Positions 1 to 7,968 of a stretch of DNA of 12,594 nt are shown here, piece by piece. Source of the stretch: CAYMLL01 sp964390645 (GTDB lineage Bacteria > Planctomycetota > UBA8108); contig CAYMLL010000234.1 in NCBI GenBank assembly GCA_964390645.1, forward strand, positions 1-12,594, read 5' to 3'. Both the position numbers and the translations under genes were made by a program. The first letter of the stretch is position 1. Each line of letters begins with the position of its first letter. The notes beneath the pieces were generated by a model that was not told the DNA's origin, made no database searches, and worked only from the letters and a program-made list of their open reading frames with translations.

Positions 1-622
1 CCCACACCCGCACCCGCCCCCACCCGACTCGATCCGGTGCGCCAACCCGGCGTCCCGAAGTCCCATTACCCCCGACCACGACCGGCCGGCCGCCGATAGC
101 CGTCCCGAGGCCAAGATCCGGCGCACCGCACGTCCGGAGAATCCTCGAACGTCGATCGCCGGCCGAGTCCTGCGGCCTGTACCCTCGGAGTATGGCCCCT
201 GACACGGAATGTCGGTCGTCATCACCCGCGCCAAACGCCTCCGGCCGCCACGGCACGCAGCACGGTCCTACGACCGGTGCATCGCTACCGGTCACTCCCT
301 GGCTGGCGGAGTCCCGCGTAAGGTCGCCGGAAAGGCCTTCACCACCTCGAGGATTACGCGGATCAGCCAACCCCGCCGGTTTTTCAGGCGCTCACGACTC
401 GGTTCGCAAGACGACGCCTACAGGTCCAAGGTACTGGCGATAGCAATTCGTGCGTCGAATCGGTGCGTGAAGCAGCAGAACCGTCCCGCTTCCCACTTCC
501 CCAGCACCTCGCCCAGTCGCCCGAAGCGCTGAATCGGGCTGTGATCGCCGGTCGTTCCCGAACGAACACACCTCGGGCCACGAGAATCAGGAGACCTCCA
601 CCGCAACTCCCTGCCTCTCGAG
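1..622. other. Gene-poor stretch downstream of the DUF1552 gene
   Basis: I see no supportable gene here. The plus-strand frame that is open from base 3 to 443 gives an Arg/Ser/Pro-rich translation with no recognisable motif. On the minus strand a frame opens at an ATG at 220-222 and runs off the left edge (about 74 codons). It has no ribosome-binding site and ends in a Gly/Cys-rich low-complexity stretch, so it is only a weak candidate for a truncated gene start. No convincing rho-independent terminator follows the DUF1552 stop codon. Confidence 0.5.
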
Positions 623-2011
623 TTAGAGTCCCTTGAGCCGGCCGGTCGAGTCTCCGAGTCGCCGGCACGGCACACCCATCCGGTCGAGCAGGGACAGGTA
701 GAGGTTGTTGAGGGGGGTGTTCTTCGCGAAACGCGCGTAGCGGCCGGTCTTGATCGTGCCTCCGCCACGGCCAGCGATCAGGATCGGCAACTCGGAGTGG
801 TTGTGTCGGTTTCCGTCGCTAATACCGCTACCGTAGACGACCATGCTCTGGTCGAGCAGGCTTCGACGTCCCTCTTTCGCGTCTGCGAGCCGCTTGACGA
901 TGTGCGCGAAACAGTCCATGTGATAGCGGTTGATTTTCTCTATCTTCTTCTGTTTGTCCTTCTTCCCCCCGTGATGTGACAGGTGATGGTGGCCGTCGGC
1001 AACCCCGATCTCCTTGTAGCTGCGGTTGCTGCCCTCGTTCGCAAACATGAGCGTCACCACCCGTGTCAGATCGGCCTGGAACGCGACGACCATGAGATCG
1101 CCCATGAGCCGAACGTGCTCGGCATAGTCGCTCGGCGCGCCGCCGGGAAGACTGTGAGCAAGCTTGACCGCCGACTTCGGTGTGGGCGACTCCTCAAGTC
1201 GTTGCTTCGCCTCCTTCTCGGCGCGCGCGACGCGACCCTCGATCTCACGTATCGCGGCCAAGTATTCGTCGAGCTTCCGCGTATCGGTCACGCCGAGCTT
1301 CTTGCGCAGCTTGGATGCGTCATCGAGCACATAGTCGAGGATGCTCCGCTTGTAGATCGCATCGCTGGCTCCCTTGGTCGACCCGATGTTCGGGAAGAGG
1401 CGCTCGAAGAGGAGACGTGGATTCGTCTCCTTGGCCATCGGCAGCGACTGCGTCTTCCACGAGATGTTGTTGGAATACGCGCAGCTATAACCGGAGTCAC
1501 AGCTCCCGGACTGCTTGCCCCGATCGATGCCGAGCTCGAGCGACGGAAACGTGGTCAGCTCCGCAAGCCTCACGGCCGCCACCTGGTCGACGGAAACCCC
1601 GACCTTGATGTTCTTTCCTCCGGTCTTGTACGGCTGCGCTCCGGTCAAGAACGCCGCCGCGGCACGCGCATGATCGCCCGGGCCGTCGCCATTCGCCCGC
1701 GCCTTGTCCTGGGTCAGACCGCCAAGGAGGAGCAGATCACGACGAAACGGCCGGAGCGCCGCGAGCGTCGGCGGCAGCGTTCTCAGCGCTCCCTCCTTCG
1801 TCAACATCCAGCTCGGCATGTGCATGCCATTCGGCACATACATGAACGCCATGCGCCGTGGGGAGCCCTTACGCGTTGCTGCGTCCAGGGTATTCACGGG
1901 CAGCAGATCGGACGGCAGCATCGCCTCGAGAAAAGGCAGTGCGACCGTGGTTCCGACACCACGCAAAAAGGTCCGTCGACCCAGCCGTCTGTCAGTCGCC
2001 AATACGTTCAT
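623..2011 (-). CDS. Tat-exported DUF1552 (HXXSHH-motif) protein
   Basis: This 462-residue protein belongs to the DUF1552 family, whose biochemical role is not established. A twin-arginine signal is visible at residues 11-18 (GRRTFLRG), followed by a hydrophobic stretch, so folded export is expected. Family hallmarks are the RRMAFMYVPNGMHMPSW segment (52-68), a Cys pair in GSCDSGYSCAYSNN (169-182), the HHLSHH motif (342-347) and GSGISDGNRHNHSELP (394-409). The length is normal for the family and the frame is intact. The start codon overlaps the stop of the upstream DUF1592-type gene by 4 bp (ATGA), and GAGAGGA lies about 8 nt before it, which points to translational coupling. DUF1552 genes are regularly paired with DUF1592-type cytochrome proteins, so the two products probably act together outside the cytoplasmic membrane. 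Family assignment is firm; function is unknown. Confidence 0.93.
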   Translation of the reverse strand: MNVLATDRRLGRRTFLRGVGTTVALPFLEAMLPSDLLPVNTLDAATRKGSPRRMAFMYVPNGMHMPSWMLTKEGALRTLPPTLAALRPFRRDLLLLGGLTQDKARANGDGPGDHARAAAAFLTGAQPYKTGGKNIKVGVSVDQVAAVRLAELTTFPSLELGIDRGKQSGSCDSGYSCAYSNNISWKTQSLPMAKETNPRLLFERLFPNIGSTKGASDAIYKRSILDYVLDDASKLRKKLGVTDTRKLDEYLAAIREIEGRVARAEKEAKQRLEESPTPKSAVKLAHSLPGGAPSDYAEHVRLMGDLMVVAFQADLTRVVTLMFANEGSNRSYKEIGVADGHHHLSHHGGKKDKQKKIEKINRYHMDCFAHIVKRLADAKEGRRSLLDQSMVVYGSGISDGNRHNHSELPILIAGRGGGTIKTGRYARFAKNTPLNNLYLSLLDRMGVPCRRLGDSTGRLKGL

Positions 2012-4623
2012 GGTGCCATCCTCTCGCCGCGGCGCTTCCGGAAAGGCTCGGAGCGAACGACTCCGAGAATGAGGGCAGAGAATCGGTGACCGCTTGCCTC
2101 GAGCGACCGCACGATCGCATCAACCGTCGGCGTGTCAGCATACTCCAGCCCACGACCAAGGGCAAAAGTCAGCATCTTCTCGGCCAGGCAGCGGCAGAAG
2201 TCCTCTCTACGTTCGAGTAGCACTCTCTTGAACTGCGCAGGACTGCGAAAAGAACCTCCGTCCGCCAGAGTGCCAGAAGGATCAACCTCGACGCCGCCAT
2301 CACGGTCGCGCCACGCGCCGATGCCGTCGTAGTTCTCCAGAGCCAGGCCAAGGGTATCCATCTTCCGATGGCAGACCGCGCAGCCCGGGTCACGCCGATG
2401 CCGAACCATTTTCTGACGCACGTTCAAGTCCCGTGCTTTAGCCGTCTCCTCGCTGAAGACGTCGGCACCCGGCGGAGGCGGTGGCGGCGGCGCTCCGAGA
2501 ATCTGCTCGAGCAACCATTTGCCACGCTTTACGGGTGAAGTGCGCGTCGGATTCGACGTCACAGTCAACACGGTACCCTGCGTCAAGACGCCGCCACGCC
2601 TTCCTGAATCGAGCGTCACCCGTCGAACTTCGCTGCCGTAAACACCGCCGATGCCGTAGTGTCTTGCCAGGCGCTCGTTGAGGAATGTGAAGTCCGAATC
2701 GAGAAAAAGTAGGACACTGAGATCCTCGCGCATGATCTCCTGGAAGAAGAGTTCGGTCTCCATGCGCATCCCGCGGCGCAGAGCCTCGTCGAAGTCAGGA
2801 TAGGTCGCGGAGTCGGGTGATACGGTCTTCATCGCACGACTGCCGAGCCACATTGCCGAAAACGTCTTCACGAGTCCACGAGCCCGTGAGTCCTGGAGCA
2901 TTCGTCGCACCTGATTCTCGAGAACGAGCGAGTCGGACAGGCGTCGGGACCGTGCAAGACCAAGCAGTTCGTCGTCGGGCAAGCTGCTCCACAGAAAGTA
3001 AGACAGTCGCGACGCGAGCTCCCAATCGGTAAGTGCCCGTATCGCATTTGCGTCGTTCGGTCGCGAGTCGAGCTCGACACGAAACAGAAAGTGAGGCGAC
3101 GCCAGGAGCGCTTGAATCCCGATTTCGATCCCCTTTTCGAAATCGTCGCCGTTCTTGATCGCGAGATCGAAGAGCTTGACGAGGCGAGAGGACTCCGTCG
3201 TCTTCAAGGGCCGACGGTAGGCCCGTTCGCCGAAGGCCCGCAGGATCTTCTTGGCGCAGGACCGAACGTCGGTCTTCTTCTTCGGCGTACAAATCATCAA
3301 CCGTGCACGCGCCTTGTCGTCTTCCATCACCGCGCGCGAAATTTTCGCCGCCGCGCCGAGATACTTCTCCATGAGGAGCGGCGGAATCGACAGCACATCG
3401 GCAATGTTGTCGAACCCGTAACCGATGTCATCGGCCGGAAAACCGTCTGCCAGATCGAGATCCAAGCCCGTAAGATCACGAATCGTGTAGTTGTACTCGT
3501 AGTTGTTGAGCCGGCGCATTGTCACACGACCTGGATCAGCCTGGCCGTCCAGGGCGATTCTCAGGACCGACGCCTCGATCCAGGCGATAATCGCCGCTGA
3601 CTCTGCCGGCTCGGGCTGACGCTTGTTCGATGGCGGCATGTCTTTCTTGCGCAGCCTCTGCGCCACCGTCTTCCAGACCTCCCGATCCACCACAGCTGCC
3701 GTCTCGTCCGCCCAGTCATCGAACGACAGCTCACCCTTCTGGCGTTTCTTACCGTGACAGCTCAAGCAGTGCTTGCGCAGGAACGGAGTTACGTGCGTAT
3801 CGTAGTAGGTGAACGACGTCGGGACAGAAACCGCCAGAGCTTCCGGATCAGCATCAGCACGCACATCGCGCTCGGCATCCTCGAGCATCACTGCGGAATC
3901 GATCTTGGCCATGTCGACCTTGAACGACGCAGAGAGGACTCCGCCACGCTCGGAACCAGCGTCGGTCGAATTCAGGACGGCAACCCTCAACCCGGCCCGT
4001 TCGTCTTGACTCTCTACGCTTCCCCCCCCGTCTATACTCGGTGCCAAGCCTATCGGCGCCACGGGCGCCACGGGCGCCACCGGACCCACAGAAACCACCG
4101 GGGAAACGGTGGGCAGGTTGTCGGCCTCGCGACGCACGACTGTACGTGTCGGCCCCGACTCTGGGCCGGCCGTGAGCCACCACACCATGAAAGCGATGCC
4201 GACCGCGAAGACCAGCGCGACGGCTACCACCGACACCGTCAGGGACCGTCTACGGACGGCTGCTCGACGAGCAGTCACGCTCCCTCGAGGTCGCATATCG
4301 CGCGAAGCACGGAACCGCAGCCGACAGTTGCCGATCCGCAAGACGTCTCCGTGCCGCAGCGGACGATCACCAGCCGGACGATCACCAACCCAGAGACGGT
4401 TCTTACCGCTCACGTCGACAATGCGCACGTCACTCCCATGCCGCACGAGCTTGCAGTGAGCCCGCGAAACGCTCCGGTCGAGAAGACAGATATCGCTGTC
4501 ACTCGATCGACCGATAGTCGTCTCACCCTCCCCGATCAGGTAGTTGCTCGTCCCGCCTTCGACCGAGGCAGAAATGAGTAACAGACTGGGATGCTTGGCA
4601 GGTGCTCTCATGGCGACAAGCAT
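2008..4623 (-). CDS. Membrane FHA domain - cytochrome c - DUF1592-family fusion protein
   Basis: This 871-residue multidomain protein starts with an FHA (phospho-threonine peptide-binding) domain at about residues 28-105, with GRSSDSDI (38-45) and SVSRAHCKL (51-59). A basic stretch RRAAVRRRS leads into one membrane helix at about 128-151; by the positive-inside rule the FHA domain is cytoplasmic and the rest exported. A Pro/Ala/Val-rich linker follows. A c-type haem site CLSCH (286-290) comes next, with DMPP (328-331) offering a possible Met ligand. Then come DUF1587 (about 366-430), DUF1595 (456-516), DUF1592 (529-657), DUF1588 (667-770, with seven prolines at 712-718 and a second CxxCH, 748-752) and DUF1585 (about 785-865). 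The C-terminal series is the usual DUF1592-type arrangement; the FHA-helix front is the odd part. The start at 4623 has no clear Shine-Dalgarno; the ATG at 4611 is an alternative. It lies 40 bp after the M1 peptidase gene. Confidence 0.9.
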   Translation of the reverse strand: MLVAMRAPAKHPSLLLISASVEGGTSNYLIGEGETTIGRSSDSDICLLDRSVSRAHCKLVRHGSDVRIVDVSGKNRLWVGDRPAGDRPLRHGDVLRIGNCRLRFRASRDMRPRGSVTARRAAVRRRSLTVSVVAVALVFAVGIAFMVWWLTAGPESGPTRTVVRREADNLPTVSPVVSVGPVAPVAPVAPIGLAPSIDGGGSVESQDERAGLRVAVLNSTDAGSERGGVLSASFKVDMAKIDSAVMLEDAERDVRADADPEALAVSVPTSFTYYDTHVTPFLRKHCLSCHGKKRQKGELSFDDWADETAAVVDREVWKTVAQRLRKKDMPPSNKRQPEPAESAAIIAWIEASVLRIALDGQADPGRVTMRRLNNYEYNYTIRDLTGLDLDLADGFPADDIGYGFDNIADVLSIPPLLMEKYLGAAAKISRAVMEDDKARARLMICTPKKKTDVRSCAKKILRAFGERAYRRPLKTTESSRLVKLFDLAIKNGDDFEKGIEIGIQALLASPHFLFRVELDSRPNDANAIRALTDWELASRLSYFLWSSLPDDELLGLARSRRLSDSLVLENQVRRMLQDSRARGLVKTFSAMWLGSRAMKTVSPDSATYPDFDEALRRGMRMETELFFQEIMREDLSVLLFLDSDFTFLNERLARHYGIGGVYGSEVRRVTLDSGRRGGVLTQGTVLTVTSNPTRTSPVKRGKWLLEQILGAPPPPPPPGADVFSEETAKARDLNVRQKMVRHRRDPGCAVCHRKMDTLGLALENYDGIGAWRDRDGGVEVDPSGTLADGGSFRSPAQFKRVLLERREDFCRCLAEKMLTFALGRGLEYADTPTVDAIVRSLEASGHRFSALILGVVRSEPFRKRRGERMAP
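4022..4029 (-). repeat. G8 homopolymer inside the FHA-cytochrome gene
   Basis: Eight consecutive G on the coding strand encode most of three glycines (residues 199-201) in the linker between the membrane helix and the haem domain. Homopolymers of this length are candidates for replication slippage. A one-base change would leave the FHA and membrane helix intact and remove the cytochrome and DUF parts. Confidence 0.6.
4056..4082 (-). repeat. Three 9-bp tandem units encoding a Val-Ala-Pro linker
   Basis: The unit GCGCCACGG is repeated three times (the last copy has one change) and encodes the VAPVAPVAP run at about residues 182-190. This is a low-complexity exported linker between the membrane helix and the cytochrome domain. 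Copy number could vary between strains without breaking the frame. Confidence 0.7.
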
Positions 4624-4663
4624 CCATCGTCAAGCCTATCGCGAGCGCTGTCAACTGCACCCG

Positions 4664-6607
4664 TCAAGGCTTCCAGTCGAGGACCTTGTCGATCGAGTCG
4701 ATCGAGATCCGGTGATAGCCGGCGCGCGCCTTGGCGTAGATCCTGCGCGCGACCTCCTTGCCCTGCGGGGTAGCCGCCAATGCCTCGTACAATGGCTGGA
4801 GAAACTTCCGCCGACCGATCCGCAGGAGGAAGCCCTCGAGCGCCGCATCCGCAGCGGTATACCGACTCGAAATCGTCACCAGAAACCACTGGCACTTCAC
4901 CTCCGAGTTTCCGGTCCGCGTGAGACCGAACGCAGCGTCGAGCTGAGCGAGTCGATCGACCGACATTGGACGCGGAAGCGAGCGAACGAAGTGTCGCCAC
5001 TCGTGGGAGGACCACCCCTTTGTCTCCAGGGCCTCGGCGTCCGCACCATCGACGAAACGCTTCCCTTGCGCCTCGACGATCGCGAATGCGTCGGAGTGCA
5101 CGCGAGGTGCGTTGGCCGGAAGACCCGGTCCGTACACCCACTCGTCGATACGCAGCCTCGCTTCGAGTGCCGGCTCGCTCTCGATCAGCTTCTCACGCAA
5201 GTACGCGACGAAGCCCTCGGTGGTCATCGATCGAAACGCGTGTTCGTCGAAGTAGCCCCGGAGGAAGTTGTCCCATCGCCGACGGCCGAGTGTCTCCTCG
5301 CACATTCGCAGGAAAAGATAGCCCTTCTCGTAAGCGACGTCGGTCATGCCTTCATCCGGGTCGCGACCGGCGAGATCGAGCTTCAGATGCGTATCCTCGG
5401 GTCGCGCGTTCTCGCCGGAGGTCAAGTCAGCGAGCGTCTCCCGTAACTCACCCAGCCCCAGCTTCGCCAGCATCTCGTCGTACGGCTTTCCGTGGAGCGC
5501 CTCCATGATGCGGTGTTCGAGGTAGACCGTGAATCCCTCGTTGAGCCAGAAGTCGTTCCAGTCTGCGTTGGTGACGAGATTTCCGGACCACGAATGAGCG
5601 AGCTCGTGCGCCACCAGCGCGACCAGTGAGCGATCGCCGGCGAGGATCGTCGGAGTCACGAACGTCAGGCGTGGGTTCTCCATCCCGCCAAACGGAAAGC
5701 TGGGCGGCAACACGAGGAGGTCGTATCGCTGCCAACGGTAGGGGCCGAATAGCTTCTCACAGGACTTCATCATCGACTCGGTCTGGGCGAACTCCCACGC
5801 CCCGGAGTCAACAACGGTCCGCTCTCCCCAGACGCCACAGCGGTGGCTTATCTCGCGAAACTCCAGTTCGCCCACGGCCAGGGCGAGGAGATATGACGGG
5901 ATACGTTGCGGCATGCGAAAAGTGTAGCGCACGCGATCGACGGACTCCGCGGCGACGCCCTCTCGACTCGCGCTCATGAGCGCCGTAAGCCCGGCAGCGA
6001 CCTCGATACTCGCCGAGTACGTGAAACGCACGCCTGGCGTGTCCTGACATGGAATCCAGGTGCGAGCGAGAATCGCCTGCGACTGCGTGAAGAGAAACGG
6101 CCGGTTCCCTCCGGCCGTCTGAGACGGAGCGAGCCACTGCAAGGCGGCCGCCTCAGGAGAGGTCTCGTACTCGATCGTCACACTCGTCGTCCGCGGGGTG
6201 ATCGCGATACGCAAGGGGCGGCCGAGAAGTGGGCGGGATTCCCCGAACTCGAACCCGGCAGCGGTCGTTCCCCGGGGTCCCGAGCGAGTCACTCTCGAGA
6301 TCGTGAGATCCCGTGTGTCCAACCACAGTTCCTCGGTGACCCCGGGGTTGTCGATCTTCCACATCGCCTTACCCGTCAATATCTTACGCGAGAAGTCCAC
6401 GGTCAGTTCCAAGTGCAAGTCGGTAACAGCAGCGTCTCCGGGTCGGGCAAAAGAATGGGGATCGTCGACAGTAGTGGCCACCGAATCACGCGGAACACCT
6501 CGCTCCCGGGTCGAGCAACTGCCGTAGGCGAGCGCCGCGAGGATACCGAGAACGCACCGTCGCCTTCCCGGCCTTCCCCGGAGTCCATCCTTGAACGGGA
6601 TCAACAT
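4664..6607 (-). CDS. M1 family metallopeptidase, leukotriene A4 hydrolase-like aminopeptidase
   Basis: This is a zinc aminopeptidase that removes N-terminal residues from peptides. With the start at 6607 it has 647 residues. The substrate-binding GGMENPRLTFVTPT begins at residue 307. The zinc site is HELAH (334-338) with the third ligand in NEGFTVYLE (E357), giving HEXXH-X18-E. A conserved Tyr lies in YEKG (426). The QSQAI and IPCQDTP segments near 177-191 and the ALMSA stretch match the LTA4H branch rather than aminopeptidase N, and an all-helical LTA4H-type C-terminal domain follows. The N-terminus has arginines then a hydrophobic run ending in YGSC, so export or a non-canonical lipoprotein signal is likely. 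The frame is open to an ATG at 6712, but that codon overlaps the divergent kinase start. The ATG at 6607 leaves a normal promoter gap and puts the signal at the N-terminus, with GAGGG about 12 nt upstream. First gene of the leftward three-gene operon. Confidence 0.92.
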   Translation of the reverse strand: MLIPFKDGLRGRPGRRRCVLGILAALAYGSCSTRERGVPRDSVATTVDDPHSFARPGDAAVTDLHLELTVDFSRKILTGKAMWKIDNPGVTEELWLDTRDLTISRVTRSGPRGTTAAGFEFGESRPLLGRPLRIAITPRTTSVTIEYETSPEAAALQWLAPSQTAGGNRPFLFTQSQAILARTWIPCQDTPGVRFTYSASIEVAAGLTALMSASREGVAAESVDRVRYTFRMPQRIPSYLLALAVGELEFREISHRCGVWGERTVVDSGAWEFAQTESMMKSCEKLFGPYRWQRYDLLVLPPSFPFGGMENPRLTFVTPTILAGDRSLVALVAHELAHSWSGNLVTNADWNDFWLNEGFTVYLEHRIMEALHGKPYDEMLAKLGLGELRETLADLTSGENARPEDTHLKLDLAGRDPDEGMTDVAYEKGYLFLRMCEETLGRRRWDNFLRGYFDEHAFRSMTTEGFVAYLREKLIESEPALEARLRIDEWVYGPGLPANAPRVHSDAFAIVEAQGKRFVDGADAEALETKGWSSHEWRHFVRSLPRPMSVDRLAQLDAAFGLTRTGNSEVKCQWFLVTISSRYTAADAALEGFLLRIGRRKFLQPLYEALAATPQGKEVARRIYAKARAGYHRISIDSIDKVLDWKP

Positions 6608-6710
6608 ATCAAGCCGTGCCCTCAAGAGTGTTTCCGTTGTGAGTTCCGCCGACAATATACTGGCTCTTCCTCGAATGAGAACCGTATGACGTGAGGAGGG
6701 CTTGAGCCGC
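6608..6710. promoter_or_regulatory. Divergent promoter region, M1 peptidase operon / ROK kinase
   Basis: This 103-bp gap separates the two divergent starts. An AT-rich core at 6654-6661 (AATATACT) reads as a possible -10 in both directions: TATACT for the kinase and TATATT for the operon. I see no good -35 hexamer at the right spacing on either strand, so the assignment is by position and AT content only. Confidence 0.35.
6693..6699 (+). promoter_or_regulatory. Shine-Dalgarno sequence that decides the ROK kinase start
   Basis: GAGGAGG lies 11 nt before the ATG at 6711. The same frame has a TTG at 6702, but only 2 nt from this site, too close to be used. The ATG at 6711 is therefore the start. 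Confidence 0.75.
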
Positions 6711-7688
6711 ATGACGGACCTTTACGTCGGAATCGACATTGGCGGAACGAAGTGCGCCGCCTGTCTCGGCGACGAAAATGGAAACCTGCTTCGCAGCGTC
6801 CGATTCCGTACACAGAGGGGCACGCGGGGCTGGCGGACAACTGTCGACCAGCTTCGTAGCGCGGCATCACGTCTCGTTCGCGACCAAGGAGAGGCTGAGG
6901 TCCGAGGGGTCGGTATCTCCTGCGGTTCGCCAATGGACGTCGAGCGCGGGTTGATTCAAGAGCCCGCAAATCTACCGGGCTGGCGCGACGTCCCGATCGT
7001 CGACATGCTTCGCGACGAGTTCTCGACCGACACCGTCTGGCTCGAGAACGACGCCAATGCGGGAGCCCTGGCAGAATTCACTTTCGGAGCTGGTAAGCGC
7101 AGCGGATCTCAGAACCTCGTCTTCCTGACCTTCGGAACAGGCCTCGGTGCCGGGCTGATCATCGACGGCCGGCTCTACCGCGGTGCGAACGGCTACGCAG
7201 GAGAGATCGGTCACCTTCGCCTCGGATCGTACGGCCCGGCCGGTTGTGGCAAGGCCGGCAGCTTCGAAGGTTTCTGCTCTGGAGGGGGTATCGCCCAGCT
7301 CGCAAACACCGAACGTCGGGCCTGGTTCGACGAAACCGTTCTGCCCGATGACCGAGTCAACGCAAACGACGTGGCAAGCGGCGCAAACGAAGGCGATGCC
7401 CTGTGCCGGCGAATTCTCGAAATCTCCGGCGACTATCTGGGACGCGGCCTGGCGGTGCTCCTTGATATTGTCAATCCCGACACGATCGTCATCGGCTCCG
7501 TATTCGTTCACGCGGAATCGCACTTGCGTCCCGCGATGGAGCGATCGATTCGCCGGGAGGCGCGGCGCGAGACGATCGCTGCATGCAACATCCTGGCTGC
7601 GACGCTCGGAGATAACATCGGAAACTACGCTGCACTCGCGATCGCCTACGAAGCTCATGGCATGCTCGAACGCATTCGAAGCGAGTGA
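6711..7688 (+). CDS. ROK family sugar kinase (glucokinase-like)
   Basis: This 325-residue ROK (repressor, ORF, kinase) protein would phosphorylate a hexose or amino-sugar with ATP in the cytoplasm. The ATP-binding phosphate motif is DIGGTK (9-14). The sugar-binding and catalytic-base segment is LENDANAG (111-118; D114 as base). A second phosphate motif is FGTGLGAG (141-148), and the EIGH histidine (165-168) is present. There is no helix-turn-helix, so it is a kinase rather than a transcription repressor. The usual zinc motif CxCGxxGC is degraded to AGCGKAGS (177-184): the first and last cysteines are Ala and Ser. This places it in a ROK branch without the canonical zinc site. Length and frame are normal. 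The nearest plus-strand sugar-related gene, the TIM barrel at 11953, is too far to be co-transcribed, so the substrate is not indicated by context. Confidence 0.9.
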   Translation: MTDLYVGIDIGGTKCAACLGDENGNLLRSVRFRTQRGTRGWRTTVDQLRSAASRLVRDQGEAEVRGVGISCGSPMDVERGLIQEPANLPGWRDVPIVDMLRDEFSTDTVWLENDANAGALAEFTFGAGKRSGSQNLVFLTFGTGLGAGLIIDGRLYRGANGYAGEIGHLRLGSYGPAGCGKAGSFEGFCSGGGIAQLANTERRAWFDETVLPDDRVNANDVASGANEGDALCRRILEISGDYLGRGLAVLLDIVNPDTIVIGSVFVHAESHLRPAMERSIRREARRETIAACNILAATLGDNIGNYAALAIAYEAHGMLERIRSE

Positions 7689-7968
7689 ACTCAGACGAGC
7701 GTAATTCGTCAGCCCCGAAATCACCCCCCGCTGTGGGCTCCGGAAGAGGGACGAGGTCTGTCAGACATTCCGGAATTCGTGATTCGTCTGGGTCCAGCAC
7801 CCGAGCCACCGAAGAACAGCTGAAAAAGTGTAGCGGGGTGCGCAATCGGACGATCACTGCCGGACACTATGGCCGAAAGGCCTGGGATCTGTTGACAGCC
7901 AGCAGCGTGCCACAACGACTTAGAGGAAACAGACGACGTGGCACTCGAGTTGCAGTCACGAGCCATTC
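7689..7968. other. Intergenic stretch with small hairpins before the transposase-like gene
   Basis: There is no gene here. Visible structures are GACGA/TCGTC (7694-7698 / 7706-7710, 7-nt loop) just after the kinase stop and an imperfect stem between 7828-7838 and 7857-7867 with a GTAG near its foot. GGCC-GAAA-GGCC (7871-7882) could form a short stem with a GNRA-type loop. GTGCCAC/GTGGCAC (7907-7913 / 7938-7944) is a perfect 7-bp inverted repeat with a 24-nt loop. None is followed by a U-run, so none is a standard terminator. REP-type elements are possible but unproven. Confidence 0.4.

Noticed and set aside
1..222. Minus-strand open frame from an ATG at 220-222 running off the left edge, and a plus-strand open frame 3-443
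   Set aside because: Neither has a ribosome-binding site, recognisable motif or convincing composition. The minus-strand one ends in Gly/Cys low complexity. More sequence to the left would settle it.
983..2089. Long plus-strand open frame (368 codons) opposite the DUF1552 gene
   Set aside because: Arg/Leu/His-rich shadow of a clearly real minus-strand gene with Tat signal and HXXSHH motif.
4544..5446. Plus-strand 300-codon open frame opposite the M1 peptidase
   Set aside because: Antisense shadow without domains. The minus strand carries an intact HEXXH-X18-E enzyme.
6608..6712. Longer start of the M1 peptidase at 6712
   Set aside because: It would overlap the divergent kinase start, leave no promoter room and bury the signal-like segment 50 residues in.
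7735..7739. Stem 7711-7715 / 7735-7739 as a kinase terminator
   Set aside because: Only 5 bp with a 19-nt loop and no U-run.
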